A stretch of 40,783 nt of DNA from Bacteroidales bacterium (GCA_028689615.1 JAQVCV010000045.1:1-40783), one strand, 5' to 3'; counted from the first letter of the stretch, positions 1 through 8,679 are shown. The notes: generated from the letters alone by a model not told the origin. Numbers and translations are program-made.

Positions 1-485
1 GATTGCAACGCGATACACTGTTGAACATCCGCAACGATTTTGAGCGAGCCGCTTACCGTTGGACGCCCTGGCCACGAAGAATGGTTCACGACAGTGCCTT
101 TTCTGGAAGTTGGGTATTGGCCTACGATCGGGTTCAAACTTACAGCATGAGTATAGGCATCGATTCGGCCAAATTGTTCCGCACAGCGCGGAACCTGCTC
201 ATTGATGGTACTTTCTGGTATCTGGAACTGGAACCCGATGCTGTGTTGAAGTCGCCGCTTGTGATCGACATCCAGGCTCCGGGAGGGGTTTCTACTTTTT
301 ATAAAGGGGCTTCACTCAAAGAGATTCCCGATTCAACTACCGGTATGTGGCGTAAAGCTTCTTTCAGATTTACAGCGCCCGTACCCGATAGTGGATCTGA
401 ACTGAAAATATATTTGTGGAACAAATACAACAAGAAATTCTACGTTGACGATTTTGATGCAACCATTTTCAGCCTCAAATACTAA
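1..485 (+). CDS. C-terminal part of an unrecognised protein (5' end outside window)
   Basis: The frame is open from the left edge to a TAA at 483-485, so only the last 160 or so residues are visible. No start codon can be assigned. The visible part looks like a beta-sandwich: alternating short strands rich in aromatic residues (FWYLELEPD, KIYLWNKYNKKFYVDDFD) with a closing YVDDFD-type strand often seen at the end of carbohydrate-binding-like jelly-roll domains. That likeness is by eye only. A strong hairpin terminator begins three bases after the stop codon, so this is the last gene of its transcript. I do not recognise the family and give no function. Confidence 0.6.
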   Translation, partial: LQRDTLLNIRNDFERAAYRWTPWPRRMVHDSAFSGSWVLAYDRVQTYSMSIGIDSAKLFRTARNLLIDGTFWYLELEPDAVLKSPLVIDIQAPGGVSTFYKGASLKEIPDSTTGMWRKASFRFTAPVPDSGSELKIYLWNKYNKKFYVDDFDATIFSLKY

Positions 486-487
486 TT

Positions 488-517
488 AAAAGACCCCGAC
501 TGTTGCCGGGGTCTTTT
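488..517. terminator. Strong intrinsic terminator, probably bidirectional
   Basis: A perfect 11-bp stem (AAAAGACCCCG at 488-498 with CGGGGTCTTTT at 507-517) closes an 8-nt loop. The T-run is inside the right arm and the A-run inside the left arm, so it can work in both directions. It separates the rightward gene ending at 485 from the leftward DUF1015 gene whose stop is at 548. Confidence 0.9.
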
Positions 518-547
518 ACAATATTGAAACAACGAGCCAAAACAGTT

Positions 548-1792
548 CTATTCCAGTTCGTGAATTACCAGGCCGCTGCGCAACTTTGGTTCAAACCAGG
601 TGGTTTTTGGTGGCATGATGTTGCCAGAGTCGGCAATATCTATCAACTGCTTCATCGAAACAGGATAAAGAGCAAAAGCTACTTTCATTTCACCGTTGTC
701 AACCCTCCGTTTGAGTTCTCCGAGACCACGAATTCCACCAACAAAATCAATCCGTTTGTCGGTTCTTAAGTCTTTAATACCAAGTAATTCGTCGAGAACG
801 AGGTTCGACAGAATAGTAACATCGAGCACTCCGATAGGATCGTTGTCGTTGTAGGTCCCGGGGCGAGCGTTGAGCGCATACCAATGCCCATCGAGATACA
901 TCGAAAACTCGTGAAGAGCAGCAGGTTTGTAGATATCGGTACCTTTGGCCTCAACAACGAACGATTTCTCGAGTTTAGTCAACAACTCAGCAGCGGTAAG
1001 GCCATTAAGGTCCTTCACTACACGGTTGTAATCGATAATTTTTAATTGATTATCGGGGAAATGAACAGCCAGGAAAAAATTGTACTCCTCGTTTCCTTGA
1101 TGGCTGGGATTGAGTTTGCGCTTCTCGGCACCAACCAGGGCAGCAGCAGCAGTACGGTGATGGCCATCAGCTACATAGGTAGCAGGAATGGCTGCAAAAA
1201 GCTCAACCAGTCGGGCGATGGTAGCCTGATCGTCAATTACCCAAAAATGGTGACCAAAACCATCATCGGCTACAAAATCGTACTCGGGTTGATTGACAAT
1301 CACCTTATTGATTATTTCATCGATTTCGGCAACTGCTGGGAAAGTAAAGAAAACAGGTTCCATGTTGGCGTTGTTTACCCTCACATGCTTCATCCGGTCC
1401 TCTTCTTTGTCCTTACGTGTAAGTTCGTGTTTTTTAATGACATTATTCAAATAGTCATCCACGGCAGCGCAACCAACAATTCCGTACTGGGTGCGACCGT
1501 CCATAGTCTGAGCATAAACATACAGTTTATCGGCCTCGTCCTGAACGAGCCAGCCTTTAGCTCTGAACTGGTCAAACACTTCACGGGCTTTTTCATACAC
1601 TTCGGGTGCATGTTCGTCGTATCCCTGACTAAAGTTAATTTCTGGTCGGGTGATGTGCAACAGCGAATAAGGATTTCCTTTAGCTTCTTCGCGTGCCTCA
1701 TCAGAGTTCATGACATCGTAGGGGCGGGCAGCCAGTTGTTTGGCGATCTCTTTTGGCGGACGCAGCCCTTTAAAAGGTTTAAGAATTGCCAT
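548..1792 (-). CDS. DUF1015 family protein (COG4198 type)
   Basis: 414 residues, the usual length for the DUF1015 family, with its typical opening (MAILKPFKGLRPP), the basic/acidic stretch KKHELTRKDKEEDR near 120-134, and the signature YVADGHHRTAAA at 206-217. No signal peptide or membrane segment, so cytoplasmic. The biochemical role is not established to my knowledge. It is the last gene of a leftward group with serA and a small helical protein, which suggests a link to serine metabolism. The DGHHR motif resembles the GHHR-type motif of ParB-fold free-serine kinases (SerK, SbnI); that comparison is from memory and is inference. The ATG at 1790-1792 lies 11 bases from the preceding stop, and no good Shine-Dalgarno is visible, as is normal in this phylum. 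Confidence 0.9.
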   Translation of the reverse strand: MAILKPFKGLRPPKEIAKQLAARPYDVMNSDEAREEAKGNPYSLLHITRPEINFSQGYDEHAPEVYEKAREVFDQFRAKGWLVQDEADKLYVYAQTMDGRTQYGIVGCAAVDDYLNNVIKKHELTRKDKEEDRMKHVRVNNANMEPVFFTFPAVAEIDEIINKVIVNQPEYDFVADDGFGHHFWVIDDQATIARLVELFAAIPATYVADGHHRTAAAALVGAEKRKLNPSHQGNEEYNFFLAVHFPDNQLKIIDYNRVVKDLNGLTAAELLTKLEKSFVVEAKGTDIYKPAALHEFSMYLDGHWYALNARPGTYNDNDPIGVLDVTILSNLVLDELLGIKDLRTDKRIDFVGGIRGLGELKRRVDNGEMKVAFALYPVSMKQLIDIADSGNIMPPKTTWFEPKLRSGLVIHELE

Positions 1793-1803
1793 AGCAATAA
1801 TGT

Positions 1804-2289
1804 TTATTTAATTGGTGTAGTAAAGTTTCGATTCTTATCCATATCGAAGTTTTTCTTATGCGCTGGTTCAGGAAAAACATTACCATCGTCGTCACAATCA
1901 TCCGGTTCAGCAGTTTTTTGGATAGAATTGATGAGCGATGTCAGCATCCTTGTAAGTTCAACCAAACGCTCTCTGACCAATGACCCGTGCTCATCAGGCA
2001 TCAGATGAAGCTTGATACAAAGGTTTGCTCTTACATCTACTTCTCTTACATTTGAAAGTGCGACTCGGAGAAAATAGACAAACTGGGCTTTATTTCTGGC
2101 CGATCCTTCGGCGATGGCAATCGCGATTTGGGTAGCAGAATTTACCAACTTGTTGGCTTCACAATCTTCTGACAGGCTGTTCACCGAAGTGTGAGCTCTG
2201 AGCCAGGCTGCCAAGTCAAGAGCTTTGTGATAAACCCTTAACTCATCAAACCTAAAACTGTTCCATTCTTTTTGAGGTTCTTTTTGCAT
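1804..2289 (-). CDS. Four-helix-bundle protein, S23 / 23S rRNA-intervening-sequence family
   Basis: 161 residues from the ATG at 2287-2289. The frame is open further up to 2340, but that part runs through a strong hairpin, so the shorter start is preferred. The core has the family signature: FRFDELRVYHKALDLA at the start, SATQIAIAIAEGSAR in the middle and FLRVALSNVREVD in the third helix. Members form a pentameric four-helix bundle; some are encoded inside 23S rRNA intervening sequences and others stand alone, and most have no defined role. Here the gene stands alone between serA and the DUF1015 gene, with no rRNA nearby. The C-terminal tail of about 35 residues after ..NSIQKTAEP is acidic then basic and lies outside the family core. 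Confidence 0.85.
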   Translation of the reverse strand: MQKEPQKEWNSFRFDELRVYHKALDLAAWLRAHTSVNSLSEDCEANKLVNSATQIAIAIAEGSARNKAQFVYFLRVALSNVREVDVRANLCIKLHLMPDEHGSLVRERLVELTRMLTSLINSIQKTAEPDDCDDDGNVFPEPAHKKNFDMDKNRNFTTPIK

Positions 2290-2336
2290 TTTGTTGCTAT
2301 TTAAAGGGGATTTAGTATATGCTTGAGATGTCGAAA

Positions 2337-2382
2337 TCAAAGCCGGCCGGGAACGCTGTCAAAAAAAACCGGCCGGCTTTGA
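2337..2382 (-). terminator. Large GC-rich hairpin just after serA (terminator or attenuator)
   Basis: A perfect 14-bp inverted repeat (TCAAAGCCGGCCGG at 2337-2350 with its complement at 2369-2382) encloses an 18-nt loop. Read leftward it starts five bases after the serA stop codon; eight T residues fall in the loop and a short T-rich stretch follows the stem. It probably ends or dampens transcription from serA into the S23 and DUF1015 genes. Confidence 0.7.
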
Positions 2383-2387
2383 ATGAC

Positions 2388-3311
2388 TTATTTGTTTACC
2401 TGAAAAGTGGTGACCCCATCTTTAAAGAAAGCAACGATCTGGTTGGCAGCTGCCAAGCCAGCGTTGTTGTTGGCTTCAGAGGTTTGGGCACCCATTTTCT
2501 TGGGGGTAAAGAAGAAGCGGCCAGCATAATTAGCAATCACAGCCTCTTTGCAGCCTGGTTCAATATCGCTCAGGTATTTGAAATCCGGACGTTCTGCAAA
2601 AACTTCCATCAGTCCCTCCTCATCAATCACCTCTTTGCGGGCGGTGTTAACAAGAGTAGCTCCTTTGGGCATAAGCGAAAGAAGGGCTTTACCGATTGAT
2701 TTCTTGGTTTTATCGTTTGCAGGAATGTGCAGCGAAACATATTGACATTTGGTATAGAGTTCTTCAACCGTTGCCACTGGGATTACTCCGTCGGCTTTCA
2801 TAACATCGGCAGAAACAAAAGGGTCGAAACCGTAAACTGTCATCCCAAACCCTTTTGCAATAGCAGCTACATAGCGCCCAACATTGCCATAGGCATGAAT
2901 TCCAATGGTTTTCCCTCTAAGCTCGGTACCCGATGCACCGTTGAAAGCTCCACGAGCCATGTAAACCATCATTCCCAGTGCCAATTCTGCTACGGCATTG
3001 GAATTCTGTCCCGGTGTATTCATAGCAACCACGCCATGTGCGGTGGCTGAAGCCAGATCGATGTTGTCGTAACCGGCACCGGCTCTCACTACAATCTTGA
3101 GGTTTTTGGCAGCATCAAGCACCTCTGCATCAACAACATCACTGCGGATAATCAAAGCCTCAACATCGGCAACTGCTTCAAGAAGCTGTGCTTTGGAGGT
3201 GTATTTTTCCAAAAGCCTGAATTCGTATCCGGCTTCTTCAGTTATTTTTTTGATTCCGTTCACAGCCGAAGCGGCAAAAGGTTTGTCGGTAGCAACAAGT
3301 ATTTTATTCAT
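2388..3311 (-). CDS. serA: D-3-phosphoglycerate dehydrogenase, short form without ACT domain
   Basis: Oxidises 3-phosphoglycerate to 3-phosphohydroxypyruvate with NAD, the first step of serine synthesis, in the cytoplasm. 307 residues, so it is the short type lacking the C-terminal regulatory ACT domain; feedback by serine through that domain is therefore not expected. The nucleotide-binding loop is GIHAYGNVG at 137-145, with Ala where most relatives have the second Gly. Catalytic Arg225 lies in VNTARKEV and the acidic partner near Glu251. At the place of the usual catalytic His (TPH.GA) the protein has TPKKMGAQ, so Lys271 or Lys272 stands in. I recall this Lys-type enzyme as known from Bacteroidales and Entamoeba. 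A good promoter lies just upstream. serC and serB are not in the window. Confidence 0.93.
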   Translation of the reverse strand: MNKILVATDKPFAASAVNGIKKITEEAGYEFRLLEKYTSKAQLLEAVADVEALIIRSDVVDAEVLDAAKNLKIVVRAGAGYDNIDLASATAHGVVAMNTPGQNSNAVAELALGMMVYMARGAFNGASGTELRGKTIGIHAYGNVGRYVAAIAKGFGMTVYGFDPFVSADVMKADGVIPVATVEELYTKCQYVSLHIPANDKTKKSIGKALLSLMPKGATLVNTARKEVIDEEGLMEVFAERPDFKYLSDIEPGCKEAVIANYAGRFFFTPKKMGAQTSEANNNAGLAAANQIVAFFKDGVTTFQVNK

Positions 3312-3337
3312 TTTGGGGTGATTTTAAAATTGTCATA

Positions 3338-3366
3338 CAAAATTAATAAAGTTAACCGTAATCAAA
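3338..3366 (-). promoter_or_regulatory. Bacteroidota-type promoter of serA
   Basis: Read leftward: TTTG (3366-3363), a 17-nt spacer, then TAATTTTG (3345-3338), matching the phylum's -33 TTTG and -7 TAnnTTTG elements. Transcription would start near 3331, about 20 nt before the ATG at 3311. Confidence 0.75.
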
Positions 3367-3393
3367 TGGGTGTTAACGGAATTATTTATCGGG

Positions 3394-6300
3394 TCATCGC
3401 AAAACCGTTATAACTCCCTGATATTGTTTGATATTTCGCAAAACAAGGATGTAGTAATAGGTGCCTTCCGAGACTGGATTTCCGCCTTGATCGCGCCCGT
3501 CCCACTCGCCCTTGTAACTGTTGTAATGGCGAACCTCGTTGCCCCAGCGACTATAAATAAACAATTCGTTATCAGGATAATAATGAATATTAGGTATGGT
3601 AAAATAATCGTTAAATCCATCGCCATTGGGTGTTATCACGTTGGGAATCTCGAGTTCGCAATCCTGTTCTCTCACGACCACAGTATCCGAAAGGGTGCAA
3701 CTGTTGGTATCGGACAAGGTAAAGACATACTCCCCTGCTCTGAGATCGGTGTGGAGGAGGGTGACAATACCATCATTCCAGGTGGCCTGATATGGAGGCG
3801 TTCCACCTGAGGGCTTTAGCAACACCGAACCGTTGGAAGCTCCCCGACACTCAGGCAAAACCACCTCCTTCTCAAAGGTAACCTGTGTGGGTTGCGGAAG
3901 GAAAATGGCAGTATCTTTTCGGCATCGTAACGAATCGGTGAGTTGCAGGGTATAGATTCCGGAAGGGAGGTGAAAGATTTCGTCGGAGGTGCTGCCGGTT
4001 GACCACAGGTAGCTGTAGGGAGCTATTCCGCCCGAAGCCCTGGCAAGCAAAGAACCATCAGAGTATTCAAAGCAAGTGGGCTCCACCAACAAGGGAGTAA
4101 CCATCAAAGCAGGAGGTGCCACCAGGTGGTATGACCTGTATTGCCTGCATCCGTTGGAGTCGGTAACGGAAGCCTGGTAGGTTCCTTCGGGAAGCCCTGA
4201 AATATAAGTCCCTGTTTGACCATTGTTCCAGGCAACTGAAACGGGTTGAGCCGCCGCTGTAACAACAAGGTTCACCCAACCATTGGCCGGGCCGGTAGCA
4301 CAGGTTGGATGAACCACCGTGGCTTCGATCTGCATTGAATCAGGCACTGGAACAACAACATCGTGGTTTTCGACACAACCGGCCCCGTCGCTGAGGGTCA
4401 ATGTGTAAGCTCCTCCGGCCACATTAACCAACGAAAAGCCAGTAGTTCCGTTGCTCCAAACACCCGAATAGGGTAAAACACCGCCACTAACATCAACGTT
4501 GACAGCTCCATCGGCTGAATAAAAACAGCGAGGAGGTGTAACGTGTGCAGTGACTGCCAAAGGCTGATCTGGTTCATTCACAAGGGTGTCGAAAGCCATT
4601 TGGCACCCTTCGTTGTCGGTTACCACAGCTTGATAAGCACCAGCCGGCAGCGATTCGATGGTTAATCCTGTCATCCCGTTGCTCCACAAGGCATTGAAGG
4701 GGGGTGTTCCTCCTGCTGGCAACAGCTTAATCACCCCGGTAGAATCGCCGTGACAGGCTACCTGAATCACCTGTGCAGTGATTGAAACAGGTTGAGGCTC
4801 GGTGAGAATCCAGGTTTTGCTTTTGCGGCATCCCGAAGCATCGGTAATCATCACGGTGTAGGTACCGGGCAACAAATCCGACAAGCTTTCGGTGTTGGCT
4901 CCATTGCTCCAAAGCCAGGTATATGGGGGCACTCCACCAGTTGTTTGAAGCGTGATAAAGCCGTCGGTATAGCCATAACAACTCACACCGGCCGAGGTGT
5001 CGTTGGTGAGAATTTCGGGTGGAGAAGGCATCTCGAACAGAAAAAGAGAATCACAGCCTTTGGAATCGACAACACGCACCCACTGAGAACCACTGCACAA
5101 CTCGTTGGCACTAAAACCCATCTGGCCATTACTCCACCGAACCAGGTAAGGTGGTGTTCCACCAGTAATCATCAGGCTGGCCTCCCCGTCGCATGTATCG
5201 AAACAGGTAGTTGGAATGGTTTGAAGTCTGATAACAAACGACTCCACTTCGAAAAAAACAATGGCTGTATCGCTGCAACCTGTGAGGGTATCGGTAGCTC
5301 TCACAGCCACATAACCTCCCGTAAAAGGTCGAACCAACAGGCTGTCGGTACCCTGTCCGGTGATCATCATCGCTGATGATTTCCATTGGTACTCCATTCC
5401 GGCTTCTGGTTGAATCACATGAAACCAAACAGAATCACCCTGGCAGACCAGCGCCGGACCAGCAATACTCACATCGGGTTTAGAGAGTTGTAGGGTCAAC
5501 GAATCAATCACTATGCAGCCAAATTCCGAAACAGCCTTCAGCCAGAAATGAAAAGTCCCCTGCCCGTTTACAGTGATTGCGTTTCCTGAGGGATAGACGT
5601 TGAGGGTATCGGAGAAATCGGGTTGCGAACTCCACAGCAGAGAAGATGATGGTGAAACCTGAGCAGATAGTAAAGCAGTAGTATCGCAAACAACGGTATC
5701 GCCTGGGGTTTCGAGCCATACCTGATCAACCATAACCATCTGGTAAATGGAATCGGTGCAGATGCCATTCCCGGTTACAAGCAGGTAGAGTGTCGAAGTG
5801 GCCGGTTTTGCAGTAGGGTTGCTAACATTGGGATCGTTAAGCCCTGAGGAAGGTGACCATGCATAGGTGATAGACGGATCGGGCGACGGGGGGATGCCAA
5901 TCTGCACCGGCTGCCCATTGCAGGTGGTGATGGTATCGAGTTGATAAACCGTGTCGGAGAGTACGCTCACGCTGCGGTACAGCGTATCGGCTATGTTGCA
6001 GCTCTGGGGCCAGCGGGCTATGAGTCGCACGGTGTAATTGCCGGCTTGCTGAAAGGTGTGCTGCGGATTTTTCAGCGTAGAGGTGTTGGCCGATCCTGAG
6101 GCAGGATCACCGAAATTCCACAACCATTGTGTACCCCTTCCTGTGTTTTGAAACTGAACGGCATAGGGCGAACAACCCGGTGATACCGGATTGAATGCAG
6201 CCAGGGCATAGTCGGTTATCAGTCTGATTTTAAACACTGCATTGTTGCAATTGCTGGAATTGTTGGAATTGCTCCAGGCCCCGGGGTTGGGGAAAGTGGG

Positions 6301-8520
6301 AAACTGCTGACATGCCCCACAACTGGCACACACGCTCTGGTAAATGTTGCCATTGCGGTCGAAGCGGCTCGTGCCACCATCCACGTGGTCGTGTCCGCTG
6401 TAGTTGCAACCGGCATAGTGGATTTCACCAAAATAGGTGGCATAGTCAAGTCCGTCCATATTCTCGCCAAACACGCCGATATAAAAGTCCTGCCCGTCGG
6501 TTTGGTTTTGCCAGGCATCGGGGGTGATGGGCATCCCTTTGGTTCCGAACTGACTACCCCACGAAGCGGTTTGCCCGCCCCACTCTCTGCCCCAGCCGCT
6601 TACATAAATACGGTTGCACACATCCACCGAGAATGCCGTGGGGGAGATGTCGGGGGAGTTTCTTCCGCTGCCAAACACCGAGCTCCAGATCAACGAGGTA
6701 AGCGAAGCGTTGAATTTGGCCAAAAATTGTCCACTCCCGGGTACGGAATAGGTGGCGTTGTACACCAAGGTGTTACCGGCAGCCTTTGTTTGACCAAAGA
6801 GATGAGGATTGCCCAGCCTGTCGGCTCTCACAAAATAAGCCTGATCGTATTTGTTGGACCCAAAATAAGTGAGACCAAGCTTTTGTTGCCCATTGGCCGA
6901 AAGTTTCAGCAAAAAGCCATCGCATGACCCACCCTGAAAGGTGGTTTTCCAGGCACCAGGAGTTGTGCCGATGTTGGTACTGGTTGTTCCACCGGTGGCA
7001 AACAACACCCCACTCGTATTCACATCAATGGAATAAATGGCATCGTCGCCCGATCCTCCCATGTAGGTACTCCAGGTGAGCGAGGAGAGCGTTGGCGACA
7101 ATTTGCTTACAACACCTTCCTGCTTGCCATTGTTCTGTGGTTGAACAGCATCAGCAGTTACCGGGTAATTGGTTGAGAAAGTGCAACTGCCGATATATAC
7201 ATAGTTTTGACCATCGATGGATATTTCGCCACGGGCACCGTCGCCGTAATTGTAGTACAGGGTGTCGTTGCCGGTCAGATTCACAGGGTCGTAACGCGAA
7301 CGGAAGTTCAGTCCGTCGTTGCCCGTTCCTCCCAAGAAGGTACTGGCAAGCAATTGAGTTCCATCGGCTGACAATTTGGCGACAAACAGGTCAACTCCCT
7401 GGGGATATTGCAAAACATCGTCGTAGGTAAGCGGAGTGCCGCCATTGAATGTGGGATCATAAGCTCCGGCTGTCATGGGGAAATTGGCCGAGCCTGTGGT
7501 TCCCATGATGTAAAGGTTGCCCGCTTCGTCGCAAATGATGCTGTGGGGTATATCGGCTTTGTTGCCCCCCAAGTAGGTGGCCCATCGGCGCAGGGTTCCG
7601 GTGCTGTCGTATTTGATGATGGCCACATCCCAGCCTCCTGCGTAGGTTTGCTGCCAGGCGCCAACGGTCACCGGATAGCCGGCACCTGAGGCTATTCCTC
7701 CCGAAAAGACATTTCCCAGGTGATCGTATGTGGCTGTGAAGCCCCAGTTGTCAACAGTTGAGCCACTGTAAGTACTGAAAATCAACTCAGGATCGATAAC
7801 CAAAGTATCGTAAACAATGGGTATCGATGACAATGCAAATCCCACAGAAAGGCCGTATTTGGAATAGTCGCAACTGAGGGTTGTTTTATCAGTACCATGC
7901 ACCACCCACGAATCGGGATAGCCTTCATTCACCTCGCCCACCGTTGTTTGAATACTCAATTGGCCATCGCGGATGGTGAAGTTATCGATGCCGTCGTAGC
8001 GGATGCGAATAGAACGCGGATCAGCACCACGTTGCAATTGCCACTCAAGCTTCAGGTTGCCGTTTTTCGAGGTTAGCAGCAGATCAATGCCTGGGTAAAG
8101 GTTGTTAAATCTGATTGAATGGTATTTGCGCACACCGCTCACGGCCCTGTCTGAAAGAAAAAAATTCAGGTAATCGGGAGCCTGTCCTTCTGCTGTGAGG
8201 CTTGTGCCCTTGTTAAAGCGGTCGAACACCATTTTATAAGCGTGTCCCTTTTCTACAGGACTGTGAGCTTGCTGCTGATCACCATGATGGGCATGACTGT
8301 GCCCTACCGAATTTGGATCGGTGATGTTGAATTTCAATCCGTCGTGCTCCACGAAGAGGGTCACGTTGGGAGCGGGATTGGCGGTATAGAGCACCTGTGA
8401 GGGCCACTGTCCCTTATTCTCGATAAAGGCAAACTCCCCTACCCTGCCGCCAGCAGTCAACATACCCGAAAAAAACAAGGCAAACAAACCCAAAAAAGTA
8501 ATTTTATGCTTTGCTACCAT
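3394..8520 (-). CDS. Giant secreted multidomain protein: SBBP propeller, PKD, Ig-like, seven SprB repeats, T9SS type B sorting domain
   Basis: 1708 residues. Order: signal peptide (about 1-22); an N-terminal region with the IENKGQWP motif (DUF7948-like, about 30-240); SBBP-type beta-propeller repeats (about 245-770, with repeated STYLGG/STFLGG/STYMGG-like strands); a PKD domain (about 772-855, WNFGD...HTF..AGNYTV); Ig-like modules (about 860-1093); seven SprB-type repeats of about 75 residues (1095-1622, each C..G..DG....GG.PPY...WSNG...L..G.Y...+TD..GC); and a C-terminal sorting domain (about 1623-1708, with TPNGDGFND, YSRWGNEV and WDGRD). Such proteins cross the outer membrane through T9SS and are held at the surface or released. 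A role in adhesion or gliding is inferred from SprB; the protein itself is not characterised. It is monocistronic; serA has its own promoter downstream. Confidence 0.93.
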   Translation of the reverse strand: MVAKHKITFLGLFALFFSGMLTAGGRVGEFAFIENKGQWPSQVLYTANPAPNVTLFVEHDGLKFNITDPNSVGHSHAHHGDQQQAHSPVEKGHAYKMVFDRFNKGTSLTAEGQAPDYLNFFLSDRAVSGVRKYHSIRFNNLYPGIDLLLTSKNGNLKLEWQLQRGADPRSIRIRYDGIDNFTIRDGQLSIQTTVGEVNEGYPDSWVVHGTDKTTLSCDYSKYGLSVGFALSSIPIVYDTLVIDPELIFSTYSGSTVDNWGFTATYDHLGNVFSGGIASGAGYPVTVGAWQQTYAGGWDVAIIKYDSTGTLRRWATYLGGNKADIPHSIICDEAGNLYIMGTTGSANFPMTAGAYDPTFNGGTPLTYDDVLQYPQGVDLFVAKLSADGTQLLASTFLGGTGNDGLNFRSRYDPVNLTGNDTLYYNYGDGARGEISIDGQNYVYIGSCTFSTNYPVTADAVQPQNNGKQEGVVSKLSPTLSSLTWSTYMGGSGDDAIYSIDVNTSGVLFATGGTTSTNIGTTPGAWKTTFQGGSCDGFLLKLSANGQQKLGLTYFGSNKYDQAYFVRADRLGNPHLFGQTKAAGNTLVYNATYSVPGSGQFLAKFNASLTSLIWSSVFGSGRNSPDISPTAFSVDVCNRIYVSGWGREWGGQTASWGSQFGTKGMPITPDAWQNQTDGQDFYIGVFGENMDGLDYATYFGEIHYAGCNYSGHDHVDGGTSRFDRNGNIYQSVCASCGACQQFPTFPNPGAWSNSNNSSNCNNAVFKIRLITDYALAAFNPVSPGCSPYAVQFQNTGRGTQWLWNFGDPASGSANTSTLKNPQHTFQQAGNYTVRLIARWPQSCNIADTLYRSVSVLSDTVYQLDTITTCNGQPVQIGIPPSPDPSITYAWSPSSGLNDPNVSNPTAKPATSTLYLLVTGNGICTDSIYQMVMVDQVWLETPGDTVVCDTTALLSAQVSPSSSLLWSSQPDFSDTLNVYPSGNAITVNGQGTFHFWLKAVSEFGCIVIDSLTLQLSKPDVSIAGPALVCQGDSVWFHVIQPEAGMEYQWKSSAMMITGQGTDSLLVRPFTGGYVAVRATDTLTGCSDTAIVFFEVESFVIRLQTIPTTCFDTCDGEASLMITGGTPPYLVRWSNGQMGFSANELCSGSQWVRVVDSKGCDSLFLFEMPSPPEILTNDTSAGVSCYGYTDGFITLQTTGGVPPYTWLWSNGANTESLSDLLPGTYTVMITDASGCRKSKTWILTEPQPVSITAQVIQVACHGDSTGVIKLLPAGGTPPFNALWSNGMTGLTIESLPAGAYQAVVTDNEGCQMAFDTLVNEPDQPLAVTAHVTPPRCFYSADGAVNVDVSGGVLPYSGVWSNGTTGFSLVNVAGGAYTLTLSDGAGCVENHDVVVPVPDSMQIEATVVHPTCATGPANGWVNLVVTAAAQPVSVAWNNGQTGTYISGLPEGTYQASVTDSNGCRQYRSYHLVAPPALMVTPLLVEPTCFEYSDGSLLARASGGIAPYSYLWSTGSTSDEIFHLPSGIYTLQLTDSLRCRKDTAIFLPQPTQVTFEKEVVLPECRGASNGSVLLKPSGGTPPYQATWNDGIVTLLHTDLRAGEYVFTLSDTNSCTLSDTVVVREQDCELEIPNVITPNGDGFNDYFTIPNIHYYPDNELFIYSRWGNEVRHYNSYKGEWDGRDQGGNPVSEGTYYYILVLRNIKQYQGVITVLR
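3655..5238 (-). repeat. Seven SprB-type protein repeats (about 225 bp each)
   Basis: Residues 1095-1622 of the giant secreted protein consist of seven units of about 75 residues. Each has two Cys flanking the unit, a G-G-x-x-P-Y turn and a W-S/N-N-G (or WSTG, WNDG) motif. The fifth unit has lost the GG.PPY turn (it reads AAAQPVSVAW). The units are diverged at DNA level, so this is an old protein repeat and not a recent tandem duplication. Confidence 0.88.
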
Positions 8521-8671
8521 ACCACAAATTTATGAAATGATGCAATATAAAACCCGTCTTACTTTTAAAATTTTTTAAAAACATTTTACATACTAAATAT
8601 CTGACTATAAAAATATTAAAAAAATTTTGTTAAAAATTATAGAAAACTACATCTATCCGATTTTTTTTTTA

Positions 8672-8679
8672 TTACTTTG
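8672..8679 (+). promoter_or_regulatory. Promoter-like -7 element before the orphan terminator
   Basis: TTACTTTG followed by C matches the TAnnTTTG consensus at 7 of 8 positions and looks like the -7 boxes used elsewhere in the window. A T10 run lies just upstream; no clear -33 TTTG is seen. Transcription would start near 8686. Confidence 0.45.

Noticed and set aside
1046-2008. 320-codon rightward frame opposite DUF1015 and the S23 gene
   Set aside because: It spans two well-supported leftward genes and the gap between them, with no recognisable motif.
1804-2289. Diversity-generating retroelement accessory gene (Avd)
   Set aside because: No reverse transcriptase, template repeat or variable repeat was seen in the window.
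8525-8532. TAAATTTG as promoter of the giant secreted protein
   Set aside because: It would put the RNA start on the start codon; a true promoter probably lies further upstream in the AT-rich region but could not be singled out.
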